DNA of 64,000 nucleotides from Trichocoleus sp. (GTDB lineage: Bacteria; Cyanobacteriota; Cyanobacteriia; Elainellales; Elainellaceae): positions 62,001-126,000 of the forward strand of contig DATNQD010000067.1 in the NCBI GenBank assembly GCA_036702865.1, in the 5' to 3' direction. The first letter of the stretch is position 1. Each line of letters starts with the position of its first letter. Positions 30,401 to 40,059 of the stretch are shown piece by piece. The position numbers and the translations under genes are program-made. The notes under the pieces were generated by a model. The model worked only from the letters and a program-made list of their open reading frames with translations, made no database searches and was not told where the DNA came from.

Positions 30401-31027
30401 CTAATGGGTGGCAGTTTCAGGGGGAAGCACGCCATTCAGGAAAATATCTGCCATCCCTTCTGCCATCTCTAACATGGCTTGGGGGGAAGAATTTTCAGGC
30501 ATGATAGTATCCTGGCTAAATCCGGCAACGGTAAACATGCCAAGAAATACTTGAGCAACGGTGCGGGGGTTCATGCGACGATAGATGCCCTGATCCATTG
30601 CAGTCTGAAAGAAAGCTTCTGCCACATCCGTCATCTTGACGATGACATCATTCTGGATGCGATCGCGTAGATCGGGGTGAAACTGAGCTTCCATGAAGCA
30701 GACTCGCATCATATCCGCATTTTGATGCAGGTTCATCATCCGCCGCCGCATCACTTGAGCGATCGCTTTGTAGCTGCCCATTTCGCTTAACTCAGTCAGC
30801 AGATCGGTCAAAATCTCGACCCAGCCTTGGGTTGCCACTTCGACCAAGATGGCTTTTTTGTTTTCAAAGTGGCGAAACAGCGTACCTTCAGCAACTCCGG
30901 CTTCATGTGCCAGATCTCGGGTCGTTGTGCCATCATAGCCGCGCCGCGCAAAGAGCTTTTTGGCTGCTTTAAGAATACGAGCTTGTGTTTCTGTTTCAGA
31001 AGGAGCAGGCTGACGAGAGAACCGCAT
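30401..31027 (-). CDS. TetR/AcrR-family transcriptional regulator
   Basis: 208 residues. The N-terminal DNA-binding domain is classical: RILKAAKKLFARRGYDGTTT, then DLAHEAGVAEGTLFRHFENK. The C-terminal ligand domain (about 75-205) is unassigned. It is convergent with the rRNA methyltransferase gene (14 bases apart) and has no obvious divergent target, so its regulon cannot be inferred here. Confidence 0.92.
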   Translation of the reverse strand: MRFSRQPAPSETETQARILKAAKKLFARRGYDGTTTRDLAHEAGVAEGTLFRHFENKKAILVEVATQGWVEILTDLLTELSEMGSYKAIAQVMRRRMMNLHQNADMMRVCFMEAQFHPDLRDRIQNDVIVKMTDVAEAFFQTAMDQGIYRRMNPRTVAQVFLGMFTVAGFSQDTIMPENSSPQAMLEMAEGMADIFLNGVLPPETATH

Positions 31028-31140
31028 ATCAAATCATCGGCGACCGACGAACTGAAGGGATGTATGCGACGATATTAGCGAGATTGCTGACTGAAGTGAT
31101 TGATCAATCCGCAAAAATTTACAGAAGAACATCATAAAAC

Positions 31141-31590
31141 TTACTCTCGTGGCAGTTCTACGATTTCAAACCAGTATCGACCAAGGGCTTTCATCACTGA
31201 CACCAAAGAGTCAAATGTAACGGGTTTTGAAATATATGAGTTTGCTCCCAGATCATAGCTGCGATAAATATCTTCTTCTGCCTGAGAGGTTGTGAGAATG
31301 ACAATTGGGATATGGCGTAAATCCTGATGGGCTTTAATTTCGCGCAGTGCTTCTCGACCGTCTTTTTTAGGCATGTTCAAATCCAGCAGAATCAGCCCTG
31401 GGCGTGGCGCATCGGAGAGTTTTTGGTAGCTGCCGCGACGGCAAAGATAATCCATTAATTCCTCGCCATCTGTGACGAAGTGTAAATCATTAGCAAGACG
31501 ACATTCTTCCAGCGCTGCTTTTGCCAAAATTCGATCGTCTTCATCATCATCTGCCATCAAGATTGTGATCGGTTTACTGGAAAGGGACAT
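31141..31590 (-). CDS. single-domain response regulator (Rcp1-like)
   Basis: 149 residues forming one receiver domain with no output domain. The acidic pocket is ADDDEDD, the phospho-acceptor Asp lies in LILLDLNMPKKDG, and the Lys is in YISKPV. The spacing and the segment RRGSYQKLSDAPRPGLILLD are typical of Rcp1-type regulators that pair with phytochrome-like kinases. It lies 34 bases downstream of the histidine kinase gene on the same strand, making that kinase its likely partner. Confidence 0.92.
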   Translation of the reverse strand: MSLSSKPITILMADDDEDDRILAKAALEECRLANDLHFVTDGEELMDYLCRRGSYQKLSDAPRPGLILLDLNMPKKDGREALREIKAHQDLRHIPIVILTTSQAEEDIYRSYDLGANSYISKPVTFDSLVSVMKALGRYWFEIVELPRE

Positions 31591-31624
31591 CCTGTTTACC
31601 CTGAGTTAAAGTAGGGGACTGAGA

Positions 31625-33184
31625 TCAAAATTTCATCATACCGAGCTGTTTCAGCGGTAAAGCGACCATGAAAGTTGTGCCTGCACCGGGTTCGCTGTTA
31701 GCACTAATTGCGCCGCCATGCCGTTCAGCAATCTTCCGACAAATTGCCAACCCTACCCCTGTGCCTTCATATTCACCGCGTCCATGTAGGCGCTGAAACA
31801 CGGTGAAAATGCGATCGAGATATTTCTCATCAAAGCCAATCCCATTATCGGTGACTTCAATGAGACAAACAGAACCGATAAACGGTCGATCGGTCGCTTG
31901 CAGCGTTGACGGAATTTGAGACGGCTTGAGCACCTTGCCTCGGATTTGAATCAGCGGTAAGACATCAGCTCGATGAAACTTGAGGGCGTTGCTCAGCAGG
32001 TTTTGAAAGAGTTGCCGCATCTGAAGCGGATCAGCATCGATCGAGGGCAGATCCTGAACCTCAACTTGTGCCTTGACCTGTTGGATACCAACTTCCAAAT
32101 CAGAAATGACTTCGCTCATAATCTGCATTAAGTCAACCTTGACAAACGGCTGTGCTTTGGTGGTAATGCGAGAAAATGCTAGCAAGTCATTAATCAAGGT
32201 TTGCATTCGCTTTGCAGCCCCTTGCATTCGCTCTAAATAATCTCGCCCTTCGTCTGCCAGAGCGTCAGCATAACGAGCCTTGAGCCGATCGCCAAATGCC
32301 TGAATCTTTCGCAGGGGTTCTTGCAAATCGTGTGATGCAACAAAGGCAAAGTCTTGCAGCTCTCGGTTGCTTTGGGTGAGCCGAGCGTTAAATTCTGCCA
32401 GGGCTTGTTCTGCTGTTTTGCGATCGGTAATGTCTGACACAAGCGAGGTGACGGCAATAATATCACCAAATTCATTAATTAAAGGTGTGCTATGCCATTC
32501 ACAAATCATTGTTTTATGGTCTGCATGAACATTCTCAATAATTGTGCTGATACTTTTCTTTTTAACTAGTATTTCTTGAAAAATATCATTAAAGTCATCT
32601 TTCGTGTCTGCTGGAGTGATTAAATCAACTGCACGTTTGCCAATCGCTTCTTCCTTGGTGTAGCCAAATATTTTTTCAGCCGCAGTATTCCATTCCACAA
32701 CCGTAAAATCTGTGTTCCATTCAATTACGCCAAGTGGGGTTTGCTGAACGTGAAAATGCAGCTTGCGTTCGTAGAGCCGGAGAGATTCTTCTGCCAATTT
32801 ACGTTCTGTTGCGTCTTCAAAGATCATACAGATCTGCTGATCTTCTAGCGGAAATGCTTTCACTAAAAAGATTCTTTCTGGTTCATTTGCTTCCCGATAA
32901 TGGACTTCACCCAGATCTTTGGATTGATGAGAACGAATGATATCTGCATACATCTCCAGCGATTCCAGTTTGAGAAATCCAGGAAACGGATCATCAATTT
33001 TTTGAAATAGATCGGTTTCGTTAAAGCTAATTTTGGGTGGCAGCTTCAAGATTTGTCTTGCCATCAAATTTACAGCAGTTAGCTTAAAGCTATTCACATT
33101 TTTAAGATCAGGAAGATGCCATATGATTAATCCGATGGGCAAATGCTCGATGAAATTGCTGTAAACTTGAGTATCTTTAAACAT
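31625..33184 (-). CDS. PAS-PAS sensor histidine kinase
   Basis: 519 residues, no membrane segment, so cytoplasmic. Two PAS-type regions cover about 5-130 and 135-260. HisKA follows with the phospho-acceptor in FVASHDLQEPLRKI, then an intact HATPase_c with the N box (LLSNALKFH), G1 (VTDNGIGFDEK) and G2 (GTGVGLAICRKI). The HisKA style is that of cyanobacterial phytochrome-type kinases, but no GAF/PHY bilin-binding domain is present. Signal unknown. The response regulator gene follows directly. Confidence 0.92.
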   Translation of the reverse strand: MFKDTQVYSNFIEHLPIGLIIWHLPDLKNVNSFKLTAVNLMARQILKLPPKISFNETDLFQKIDDPFPGFLKLESLEMYADIIRSHQSKDLGEVHYREANEPERIFLVKAFPLEDQQICMIFEDATERKLAEESLRLYERKLHFHVQQTPLGVIEWNTDFTVVEWNTAAEKIFGYTKEEAIGKRAVDLITPADTKDDFNDIFQEILVKKKSISTIIENVHADHKTMICEWHSTPLINEFGDIIAVTSLVSDITDRKTAEQALAEFNARLTQSNRELQDFAFVASHDLQEPLRKIQAFGDRLKARYADALADEGRDYLERMQGAAKRMQTLINDLLAFSRITTKAQPFVKVDLMQIMSEVISDLEVGIQQVKAQVEVQDLPSIDADPLQMRQLFQNLLSNALKFHRADVLPLIQIRGKVLKPSQIPSTLQATDRPFIGSVCLIEVTDNGIGFDEKYLDRIFTVFQRLHGRGEYEGTGVGLAICRKIAERHGGAISANSEPGAGTTFMVALPLKQLGMMKF

Positions 33185-33334
33185 AGAACAATCGGTATAG
33201 GAAAAATGGCTGATTTGAAATTGAAAATTTTAGAGTGTGAGAAATGTTGATAGACAATAAGCTAAATAGAAAAAACTAAACAAGAAAACATAAAATAGTG
33301 AAGCAGATAAATTCAGTTTTTGCCAAACTTTTTA

Positions 33335-35836
33335 CTAAACTAAATAATTTTGCCAGGAAACGGGTTTAGCATAAATTAACTGCTCAACTGAAGACTCTGC
33401 TAAAGGCTTTGCAAAAAGATAACCTTGAGCATATTCACAGTGGAGTGAACGAAGCTGCGATAGTTGTTTTGTCGTTTCGACACCTTCTGCAACCACCTCC
33501 ATGCCCAGATTCCAGGCAAGTGTAATAATTGTGCGAACGATCGCTAACTGTTCGCCATCAACGTCTATCTTGTTGATAAAAGATCGATCGATCTTTAACG
33601 TATCAATCGGAAAACGGTGCAAATAGCTGAGCGATGAATAGCCTGTGCCAAAATCATCAATGGCAAGCTGGATGCCCAATTCTCGCAGTTCACTCAATGT
33701 ATCGATCGCAGATTCAGCATTCTCCATCAGCAGGCTTTCGGTAATTTCCAGTTTCAAGCGCTGGGGGGCTAGTCCAGTTTCCTTAAGAATCTGCTGCACC
33801 TGAACCGTGATTTGGGGTGTAAATTGCTTGCTGGATAGATTGACACTAACCGTCAGGGGTTGTGAGAACTTTGTTTCCCAAGCTTTCATTTGGTGGCAGG
33901 CTTCGCGCAAACACCACTCACTCATTGGCATGATCAATCCGGTTTCTTCTGCCAAACTAATAAATTCATTCGGATAAATGATGCCTCGCTGCGGGTGTTG
34001 CCATCGGATCAGAGCTTCAAACCCAATGACTTGCAAGGTTCTCAACGCAATGATCGGCTGATAGTGGAGGCGTAACTCCTGACGCTCGATCGCCCGGCGC
34101 AAGTCTGTTTCGAGTTGCAGCAGTGCTAGCGCGTTGATGTGCATTCCGGGATGAAAAATTTCATAGCGAGCCCGTCCTTGAGCCTTAGCCCGATACATCG
34201 CGGTGTCTGCATCTCGCAGCAGATCTTCTGGATTTTCATAATTCAAGGTACTGAACGCAATCCCAATACTTGCCGCTGTGTAAACTTCATTGTCTTCCAG
34301 GTTGAAAGGCAAAGCCAGCTCATGTTTAATTCGCTCTGCCACGATCGCCACTGCTGCTGTGTCTTTAATGTCTTCTAATAGAATGACAAATTCATCTCCT
34401 CCTAAACGGGCAACCGTGTCACTGGGGCGTAAACAGTGAGCCAACCGACGAGCAATGGCAATGAGCAGCTGATCTCCAACCATGTGCCCCAAACTGTCAT
34501 TGATGACCTTAAAGCGATCGAGGTCAATAAACAGGACGGCAAACAAAAACTCAGGGCTACGTTGAGCCAGCTGAACGGCATGACGCAGACGCTCCATCAG
34601 CAGGATGCGATTGGGCAATCCGGTTAGCATGTCATGTAAGGCATCATGGACGAGCTTTTCTTCTGCTTGTTTCCAGATCGTCATATCGGTCTGAGAGCCT
34701 GCAATACGAGTGGCTTGCCCTTCTGCATTGCGAACGGCTAAACCTCGACTTAGCATCCATCGATAAGAGCCATCCTGGTGCAACATGCGATATTCACTCT
34801 CAAAGTGAGGAGTGAGGTTGTCCAGATGGGCAGAAACCTGGCGTTTTACCCAATAGAGATCTTCCGAGTGGATTCGCTCAAACCATTCATCCAAACTGTT
34901 GCTGAGGTCATATTCTTCATAGCCCAACATCGTTTTCCAGCGAGGCGAAAAATAAACTTCGTTGGTGCGGAGATTCCAGTCCCAAATGCCATCATTCGCA
35001 CCACGAACTGCCAGCGCATAGCGTTCTTCGCTCTCTCGGAGTGCTTCTTCCGCCAGCTTACGAGCCGTAACATCCGTTTGGAAACCGATAAAATGAGTCA
35101 AATTCCCCCGAACATCAAAGACTGGATTCAAGATCAGCTCATTCCAGAAAGGCGTACCATCTTTGCGGTAGTTAATTAGCGTGCGCGTAATCGATTTTCT
35201 TTGTCGTACCGCTTCGCTCAACTGCCGGACTGCAACTGGATCGGTCTCTGCTCCTTGCAGGCAACGACAATTTTTGCCAAGGATCTCACTGCTGGTATAA
35301 CCTGTTAACGTTGTGAAAGCCGGATTGATAAAAATGACTGGGTTGTTCGGCAAATTTGGATCGGTGATGACAACGCCGACTGTGACATTGGCGATCGCCT
35401 GTGCGAGTTGGTTTTTCTCATGCAGTGCCTGCCGCAGCTTTGCCAGGGTTTGGCTATGTTCTATTGCATGACGGATTGCCCGCTCCAGAATGGCAGCATT
35501 AAGTTCGCTTTTCACCAAATAATCAGCGGCTCCCGTGCGGATTGCTGCCACATCAACTTCGTGATCACCCTGCCCGGTCAGCAAGATCATGGGAGCATAG
35601 CACCCTTTGAGGATGGCTTCCCGGAGCAGATCTAAGCCGTTTTCTTTTCCTAACCGATAATCAACGAGATAAATGTCGTGTCGATGCTGAGCAATGATGG
35701 CTAGAGCAGTCTCATAAGCGTTGACCCATTCCACCTGAAATTGAGTATCTTTGATTTCAGATAACAAGCTTTGGGTAATGATGTAATCATCTTCATCGTC
35801 CTCTACTAGAAGTACGCTTGTTACAGAGTCATACAT
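33335..35836 (-). CDS. REC-LOV-PAS-GGDEF-EAL cyclic-di-GMP protein
   Basis: 833 residues. The receiver domain is 5-125 (Asp59, Lys109). The next PAS-fold domain (about 145-260) carries the LOV photochemical motif GKNCRCLQGAETDP with Cys190, plus NYRKDGTPFWNELILNP and FIGFQTDVT, so it is probably a flavin-binding blue-light sensor. A second PAS (about 270-390, with the PAC motif SEYRMLHQDGSYRWML) follows. The GGDEF domain (about 400-555) has an intact RLGGDEF; the EAL domain (about 570-815) has EALIRW and DDFGTGYSSL. Both synthesis and breakdown of c-di-GMP are possible. It lies upstream of the kinase gene on the same strand, with a 150-base gap. Confidence 0.93.
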   Translation of the reverse strand: MYDSVTSVLLVEDDEDDYIITQSLLSEIKDTQFQVEWVNAYETALAIIAQHRHDIYLVDYRLGKENGLDLLREAILKGCYAPMILLTGQGDHEVDVAAIRTGAADYLVKSELNAAILERAIRHAIEHSQTLAKLRQALHEKNQLAQAIANVTVGVVITDPNLPNNPVIFINPAFTTLTGYTSSEILGKNCRCLQGAETDPVAVRQLSEAVRQRKSITRTLINYRKDGTPFWNELILNPVFDVRGNLTHFIGFQTDVTARKLAEEALRESEERYALAVRGANDGIWDWNLRTNEVYFSPRWKTMLGYEEYDLSNSLDEWFERIHSEDLYWVKRQVSAHLDNLTPHFESEYRMLHQDGSYRWMLSRGLAVRNAEGQATRIAGSQTDMTIWKQAEEKLVHDALHDMLTGLPNRILLMERLRHAVQLAQRSPEFLFAVLFIDLDRFKVINDSLGHMVGDQLLIAIARRLAHCLRPSDTVARLGGDEFVILLEDIKDTAAVAIVAERIKHELALPFNLEDNEVYTAASIGIAFSTLNYENPEDLLRDADTAMYRAKAQGRARYEIFHPGMHINALALLQLETDLRRAIERQELRLHYQPIIALRTLQVIGFEALIRWQHPQRGIIYPNEFISLAEETGLIMPMSEWCLREACHQMKAWETKFSQPLTVSVNLSSKQFTPQITVQVQQILKETGLAPQRLKLEITESLLMENAESAIDTLSELRELGIQLAIDDFGTGYSSLSYLHRFPIDTLKIDRSFINKIDVDGEQLAIVRTIITLAWNLGMEVVAEGVETTKQLSQLRSLHCEYAQGYLFAKPLAESSVEQLIYAKPVSWQNYLV

Positions 35837-35961
35837 AGGGGCTGGGTTAAAAGATTTTCATATGGTTATTTAATGATGATCCTGATCCTGAGCCATCACT
35901 ACACCTAGAGTTCCCCTTTATGAAGCAGGATCATCAAAGCTTTATCGATGAGTCTGTGCTG

Positions 35962-36657
35962 TTACGGTTCTCCGATCGCCTGCTGATAGGCTTGCACCAA
36001 AAGGTCGATTCCGGTAATTGCTGTTCCTACAACAACGGCATAAGCCCCTCGATCGATCGCTTGACGCGCCATTTGGGGGGAAGCAATCCCTCCCTCACAG
36101 ATCACCGGAATGCCGAGTTTCTCAACCATCTGTGTCAGGAGATCAAACCCTGGAGGCGTAAGGTGATGGGTGGCAGCAGTATAGCCGTAGAGCGTCGTCC
36201 CCACTAAATCGGCTCCGGCAGCAGCAGCTTCGATCGCAGCTTCCAACGTATCCACATCTGCCATGACGAGTTTGCCCAGGTCTTGATGAATGCGCTCAAT
36301 TAGATGGGCAACCGTTTCATGGTTAGGACGATCGCGCAATGTGGCATCGATTGCAATGATATCGGCTCCAGCGGCTGCAATGGCTCGTGCTTGTTCAAAT
36401 TGAGGCGTAATGTAAACGTCATAGCCGGGGATCTGCCGCTTCCAGAGTCCAATAATGGGCACAGAGACTTGCTGTCGCACTGCTTCTACATGAGCTGGGG
36501 TGTCAATCCGAACGCCAACTGCACCCTGGTTTACGGCTGCCTCCGCAATTGCTGCAATAACGATCGGGTCGTGGAGTGGTGAATTGGCTGGCGCTTGACA
36601 GGAAACGACTAAACCCTTGTAGAGTGTCTGAATTGCAGAAAAAGAAGTTGAAGTCAT
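35962..36657 (-). CDS. nanE: N-acetylmannosamine-6-phosphate 2-epimerase
   Basis: 231 residues from the ATG at 36657. The frame continues to 36699, but the family begins near GLVVSCQAPANSPLHD. Conserved parts are VGVRIDTPAHVEAVR, VPIIGLWKR, DIIAIDATLRDRP, VMADVDTLEAA, GTTLYGYT and VICEGGIASPQMA. The enzyme interconverts ManNAc-6-P and GlcNAc-6-P. No sialic-acid lyase or kinase is nearby, so its substrate may come from cell-wall amino-sugar recycling. It is divergent from glk, with the start codons about 130 bases apart. Confidence 0.92.
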   Translation of the reverse strand: MTSTSFSAIQTLYKGLVVSCQAPANSPLHDPIVIAAIAEAAVNQGAVGVRIDTPAHVEAVRQQVSVPIIGLWKRQIPGYDVYITPQFEQARAIAAAGADIIAIDATLRDRPNHETVAHLIERIHQDLGKLVMADVDTLEAAIEAAAAGADLVGTTLYGYTAATHHLTPPGFDLLTQMVEKLGIPVICEGGIASPQMARQAIDRGAYAVVVGTAITGIDLLVQAYQQAIGEP

Positions 36658-36784
36658 GCCAAAAATCATCAAAAAGAAGATGCTGCTGAAGCTATCCAAA
36701 TTCTAGACTTTAGACTAGAACCGTGGGCGATAATTTCTATTCATCACGTCCACCTGCTAACTGTAAAGTAAATTTTTAGAAGTT

Positions 36785-37837
36785 ATGACGCAATTACTAG
36801 CAGGCGATACAGGCGGCACAAAAACCATTCTGCGTTTAGTTGAAGCTCAGCAAACCGAGAGTGGCAGTGGTCTGTCGCTTAAAACCCTATACGAGAGTCG
36901 ATATATCAGTGCCGAATTCCCTGATCTGGCTCCAATCGCGCGGAAGTTTTTGGCAGCCGCAGCCGCTGAAACGGGAATCGCTGTCGCTCCTGAAGCTGCT
37001 TGCTTCTCGATCGCTGGACCCGTTGTCAATAATACCTGTGTACTCACAAATCTCTCCTGGACACTGGATGCAAAACGCTTGGAGCGAGATCTATCGCTGG
37101 CTCATGTCAGCCTCATTAACGATTTTGTTGCTGTGGGTCGCGGCATTGAGGGGCTACAGCCCGAAGATCTAATTACCCTTCAGGCAGGTGAACCTCAGGC
37201 AGATGCACCGATCGCAGTTATTGGGGCAGGCACAGGGCTAGGGCAAGGCTTTCTGCTGCGGCAGGGCGATCGATATCAGGTCTTTCCCACAGAAGGGGGG
37301 CATTCTGACTTTGCGCCACGATCGGAACTCGAATTTCACCTGCTGAAATATCTCCGCGATAAACATGGGCTTTCACGGATTTCAGTGGAGCGAGTCGTTT
37401 CGGGAATGGGTATTGTCGCTATCTATCAATTTTTGCGCGATCGGCAGACCTACCCTGAGTCACCTGAAATTGCCCAGGCAATTCGCACCTGGGAGCAGGA
37501 AGCAGGTCGATCTAAGTCCGTTGATCCGGGAGCCGTGATTGCCCAAGCCGCTGCCGCAGGTAAAGACACTCTCTGTCAGGAAACCATGCAGCTTTTTGTA
37601 GAAGCCTATGGTGCTGAAGCAGGCAACCTGGCACTCAAGCTTCTGCCCTTTGGTGGGCTTTATGTTGCAGGCGGAGTTGCTGCCAAAAATGTGCCACTGC
37701 TGCAATCTGGAGCTTTTCTACAAGCGATGCGAGACAAAGGACGGATGCGCCCCTTGATGGAGCGAGTTCCTGTTCACATTGTTGTCAATCAGCGGATTGG
37801 TTTAATTGGTGCAGCGTTGACCGCAGGGAGGCTGTAA
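36785..37837 (+). CDS. glk: glucokinase
   Basis: 350 residues. The ATP-binding motif LAGDTGGTKTILRLVE opens the protein. FSIAGPVVNNTCVLTNLSW, SLINDFVAVGRG, VIGAGTGLGQGF, FPTEGGHSDFAPRSELE and the C-terminal LFGG-type segment LLPFGGLYVAGGVAAKN are those of the bacterial Glk family. It phosphorylates free glucose with ATP. Together with the glucose PTS it gives two routes from glucose to glucose-6-phosphate. It is divergent from nanE and convergent with the sugar-binding lipoprotein gene. Confidence 0.95.
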   Translation: MTQLLAGDTGGTKTILRLVEAQQTESGSGLSLKTLYESRYISAEFPDLAPIARKFLAAAAAETGIAVAPEAACFSIAGPVVNNTCVLTNLSWTLDAKRLERDLSLAHVSLINDFVAVGRGIEGLQPEDLITLQAGEPQADAPIAVIGAGTGLGQGFLLRQGDRYQVFPTEGGHSDFAPRSELEFHLLKYLRDKHGLSRISVERVVSGMGIVAIYQFLRDRQTYPESPEIAQAIRTWEQEAGRSKSVDPGAVIAQAAAAGKDTLCQETMQLFVEAYGAEAGNLALKLLPFGGLYVAGGVAAKNVPLLQSGAFLQAMRDKGRMRPLMERVPVHIVVNQRIGLIGAALTAGRL

Positions 37838-37887
37838 TTAGAGATGAGTAACCAGAGATGAGTAACCGGGAATGGGTAACTAAACTC

Positions 37888-39153
37888 CTATCCCCTAAAC
37901 CTCCTCTGAGCAGTCTGCAACGCCGTTTCTGCTGTTTGTTGATGCAGCAGGACAGATTCGATCGCTCGTCCTAAACTGTCTGATAGACGGCTGTAGCCCG
38001 GAAAAATGGGGCGCGATCGTCCGTCTTTTGCCTGGTTGAGGAAGACTTGAATGGCAGGCTGTTCAGAAACAAATTGCTGATAGATTTGACTTTGACGCGA
38101 TTTGAGATTGACAGGGAGGTAGCCTGTAGCAGTCGCCCATTCTGTTTGGAATGCTTCGCTAAGCACGTATTCGAGAAAGGTCAGGGCTGCTTGTTCTGCT
38201 GCTGGAGTCGCTTTGAACAAAAAGAGATTTTCGCCGCCGATGCTGGTTGCGGGTTTTCGCTGCGTGGGAATCGGCATCACTGCAAAGTCGATCCCGGTTT
38301 GCCGAAGCTGCCCTAATGTCCAGGGTCCGGTTAACTGCATGGCAACCTTTCCCGACAGAAAGTCATCTAACTCATAGCCTCGCTCTGGCTGCGACAAAAT
38401 GGCTGAACCATCCGCAATCAAGCTTTGCCAAAATTCTAGAGCCTCGATCGCCCTATCGTTCACCAGTTGAATATTAGGGCTGCTAGAGTTGCTTTCTCTG
38501 GGTGGATTTAGCGTAAACTCTCCACCTGCACTCCACATAAACGGCAACCACATAAACACTGTCCATTCCCCCTTGCCCAGCGGCAGCAGCATCCCAAATT
38601 TTTCCTGTTCCGGTTGAGTCAATTGGGCGGCGATCGATCGCAGTTCTGCCCAAGTTTGCGGTAGTTCTGTAATTCCGGCAGCAGTAAACCGACTGGGACG
38701 ATAAAAAATGCCAACGTTATTGGTGCTAAAGGGAACAGACCAGATGTGGTCTTCCCAAGTCATGGATTCGAGCAAAGTCGGATCAAGCTCTGCTTTTTGA
38801 GGGAATGTCTGCCACCACTGATCCAGCGGCTCGATCGCTTCTAGTTCAATCAGCTGTCCGGTGATGGTTGGGGCATACCATAAAAGATTTGGAGAGGCAT
38901 TACCAACAACGGCAGCCAGAATCTTGGGAATTTGCTGGTCGCCTTGCCCCACATAAAGCGATTCAACTTGAATTTGAGGATGCGTTTGATTGAATCGATC
39001 GACCAATCCTTGCAGCACATCTCGATTGGCAGGTGGATTGACTCCATGCCAGAGCGTCAGATGTACCGTATTCGAGTTCTGAGGCATCGCCTGACACCCC
39101 CCAATCAGGAAGAGGCTGAGGACGATCGCCAAAAGTCGAATGAGTGTCAACAT
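37888..39153 (-). CDS. sugar ABC transporter substrate-binding lipoprotein
   Basis: 421 residues. The lipobox LFLIGGC places the lipidated cysteine near residue 20. The mature protein has the family-1 solute-binding pattern (LTLWHGVNPPANRDVLQGLV, WSVPFSTNNVGIFYRP, SGKVAMQLTGPWTLGQL, IGGENLFLFK). The substrate is probably a sugar or glycerol-phosphate type compound. No permease or ATPase gene is adjacent; the MalF-type permease at 5633-6544 could be a partner, which is only a guess. It lies 11 bases downstream of the DUF952 gene. Confidence 0.9.
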   Translation of the reverse strand: MLTLIRLLAIVLSLFLIGGCQAMPQNSNTVHLTLWHGVNPPANRDVLQGLVDRFNQTHPQIQVESLYVGQGDQQIPKILAAVVGNASPNLLWYAPTITGQLIELEAIEPLDQWWQTFPQKAELDPTLLESMTWEDHIWSVPFSTNNVGIFYRPSRFTAAGITELPQTWAELRSIAAQLTQPEQEKFGMLLPLGKGEWTVFMWLPFMWSAGGEFTLNPPRESNSSSPNIQLVNDRAIEALEFWQSLIADGSAILSQPERGYELDDFLSGKVAMQLTGPWTLGQLRQTGIDFAVMPIPTQRKPATSIGGENLFLFKATPAAEQAALTFLEYVLSEAFQTEWATATGYLPVNLKSRQSQIYQQFVSEQPAIQVFLNQAKDGRSRPIFPGYSRLSDSLGRAIESVLLHQQTAETALQTAQRRFRG

Positions 39154-39164
39154 GGATGATGCGT

Positions 39165-39536
39165 TTAATGATTCGCTGATGCGTCTGATGGGTGAGCAGT
39201 CAAGGCTGAGGGTAGGGTAAACCGTCCCTGTTCGTCTGGCTCAAAGTCAAAGACCTGCACGATCGCATCTCGATTAATCGCCCCATAAACATGAGGAAAT
39301 GATTCACCTGTCTCAATCCTGTCATAGCGCAATTCGGCAGTGAGACGATCGGCATCGATCCAGAGCAGAACGAGATTCGATTGATCTTTGAAAAACAAAT
39401 GCGCAACTGGAATGATCTGCGAGTGAGTTGAACAATGAATAAATCCTTCAGTTTCTAGAGACTCACAGTCGTAGGCTTCTGAGCCCTGCGTAACTTCCCA
39501 TTGGGGACGCGAAGCAATGTGAAAGATGGAATGCAT
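39165..39536 (-). CDS. DUF952-family protein
   Basis: 123 residues from the ATG at 39536, where the family normally begins (HSIFHIASRPQWE). The open frame extends to 39641 without a plausible start. Key family segments are SLETEGFIHCSTHSQI, LVLLWIDADRL and GESFPHVYGAIN. DUF952 proteins are small cytoplasmic proteins with a glutathione S-transferase C-terminal-like annotation and no firm function. It is 11 bases upstream of the lipoprotein gene, probably co-transcribed. Confidence 0.85.
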   Translation of the reverse strand: MHSIFHIASRPQWEVTQGSEAYDCESLETEGFIHCSTHSQIIPVAHLFFKDQSNLVLLWIDADRLTAELRYDRIETGESFPHVYGAINRDAIVQVFDFEPDEQGRFTLPSALTAHPSDASANH

Positions 39537-40059
39537 GGAGTAATGGCGGACGATCGATCGGTTGTTCGGTGAGTATACAGCGATTTCAATGCCCACAATC
39601 ACGAGTTTCTGTTCTCTCCTGCTCGCCCTGTAGGGTATCACCCCCCTTGTGATTCTCGTTACCTCTTGTCATGATGGGGTCCAGTGACGATTTTCAGGAA
39701 CTCCAGCCCTCAGACCATTTGTTTGAGGGTTTTTATTACAGAAATTGAGCCTGTACTTTACTCTTTCAATCTTTGATTCGTAGTGAACAAAAAGACACTT
39801 TCAAGAAAAGTCTTTGCTACAAAGATGCCAATCCTGAATGTTGATTCAATTGTGAAAGATTGAGAAGTTTGTTCATCTCAAACAGGCTAATCTGCTATCA
39901 ACCTGAGATGATAACTCGCTTAAAGGAAGTGGAGTAGTCGATTGAGGACTACCCCCAATGTTTTCCCGAAATTCATTCTGTATCTAAAATATCATTTTTG
40001 TCCGCAAAAAATTGATGTGAGATTTTTTTTAACAAAAAGTTTTACGCTCCTGTTTGCTT
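39537..40059. other. intergenic region with two plus-strand hairpins
   Basis: About 520 bases between the DUF952 gene and the polyferredoxin gene, both on the minus strand. It holds a terminator-like hairpin at 39707-39734 and a second perfect stem GTAGTC/GACTAC at 39934-39952 without a T run. No plus-strand gene is seen that would need them. No protein gene is supported. Confidence 0.45.
39707..39734 (+). terminator. terminator-like hairpin with no obvious gene
   Basis: Arms CCCTCA (39707-39712) and TGAGGG (39724-39729) with an 11-base loop, followed by TTTTT on the plus strand. The nearest plus-strand gene upstream is glk, about 1.9 kb away. It may end a small RNA. Confidence 0.45.

Noticed and set aside
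34660-35030. Second PAS domain of the GGDEF-EAL protein as another LOV domain
   Set aside because: It lacks the GxNCRFLQ-type cysteine motif, so only the first PAS-fold domain is a LOV candidate.
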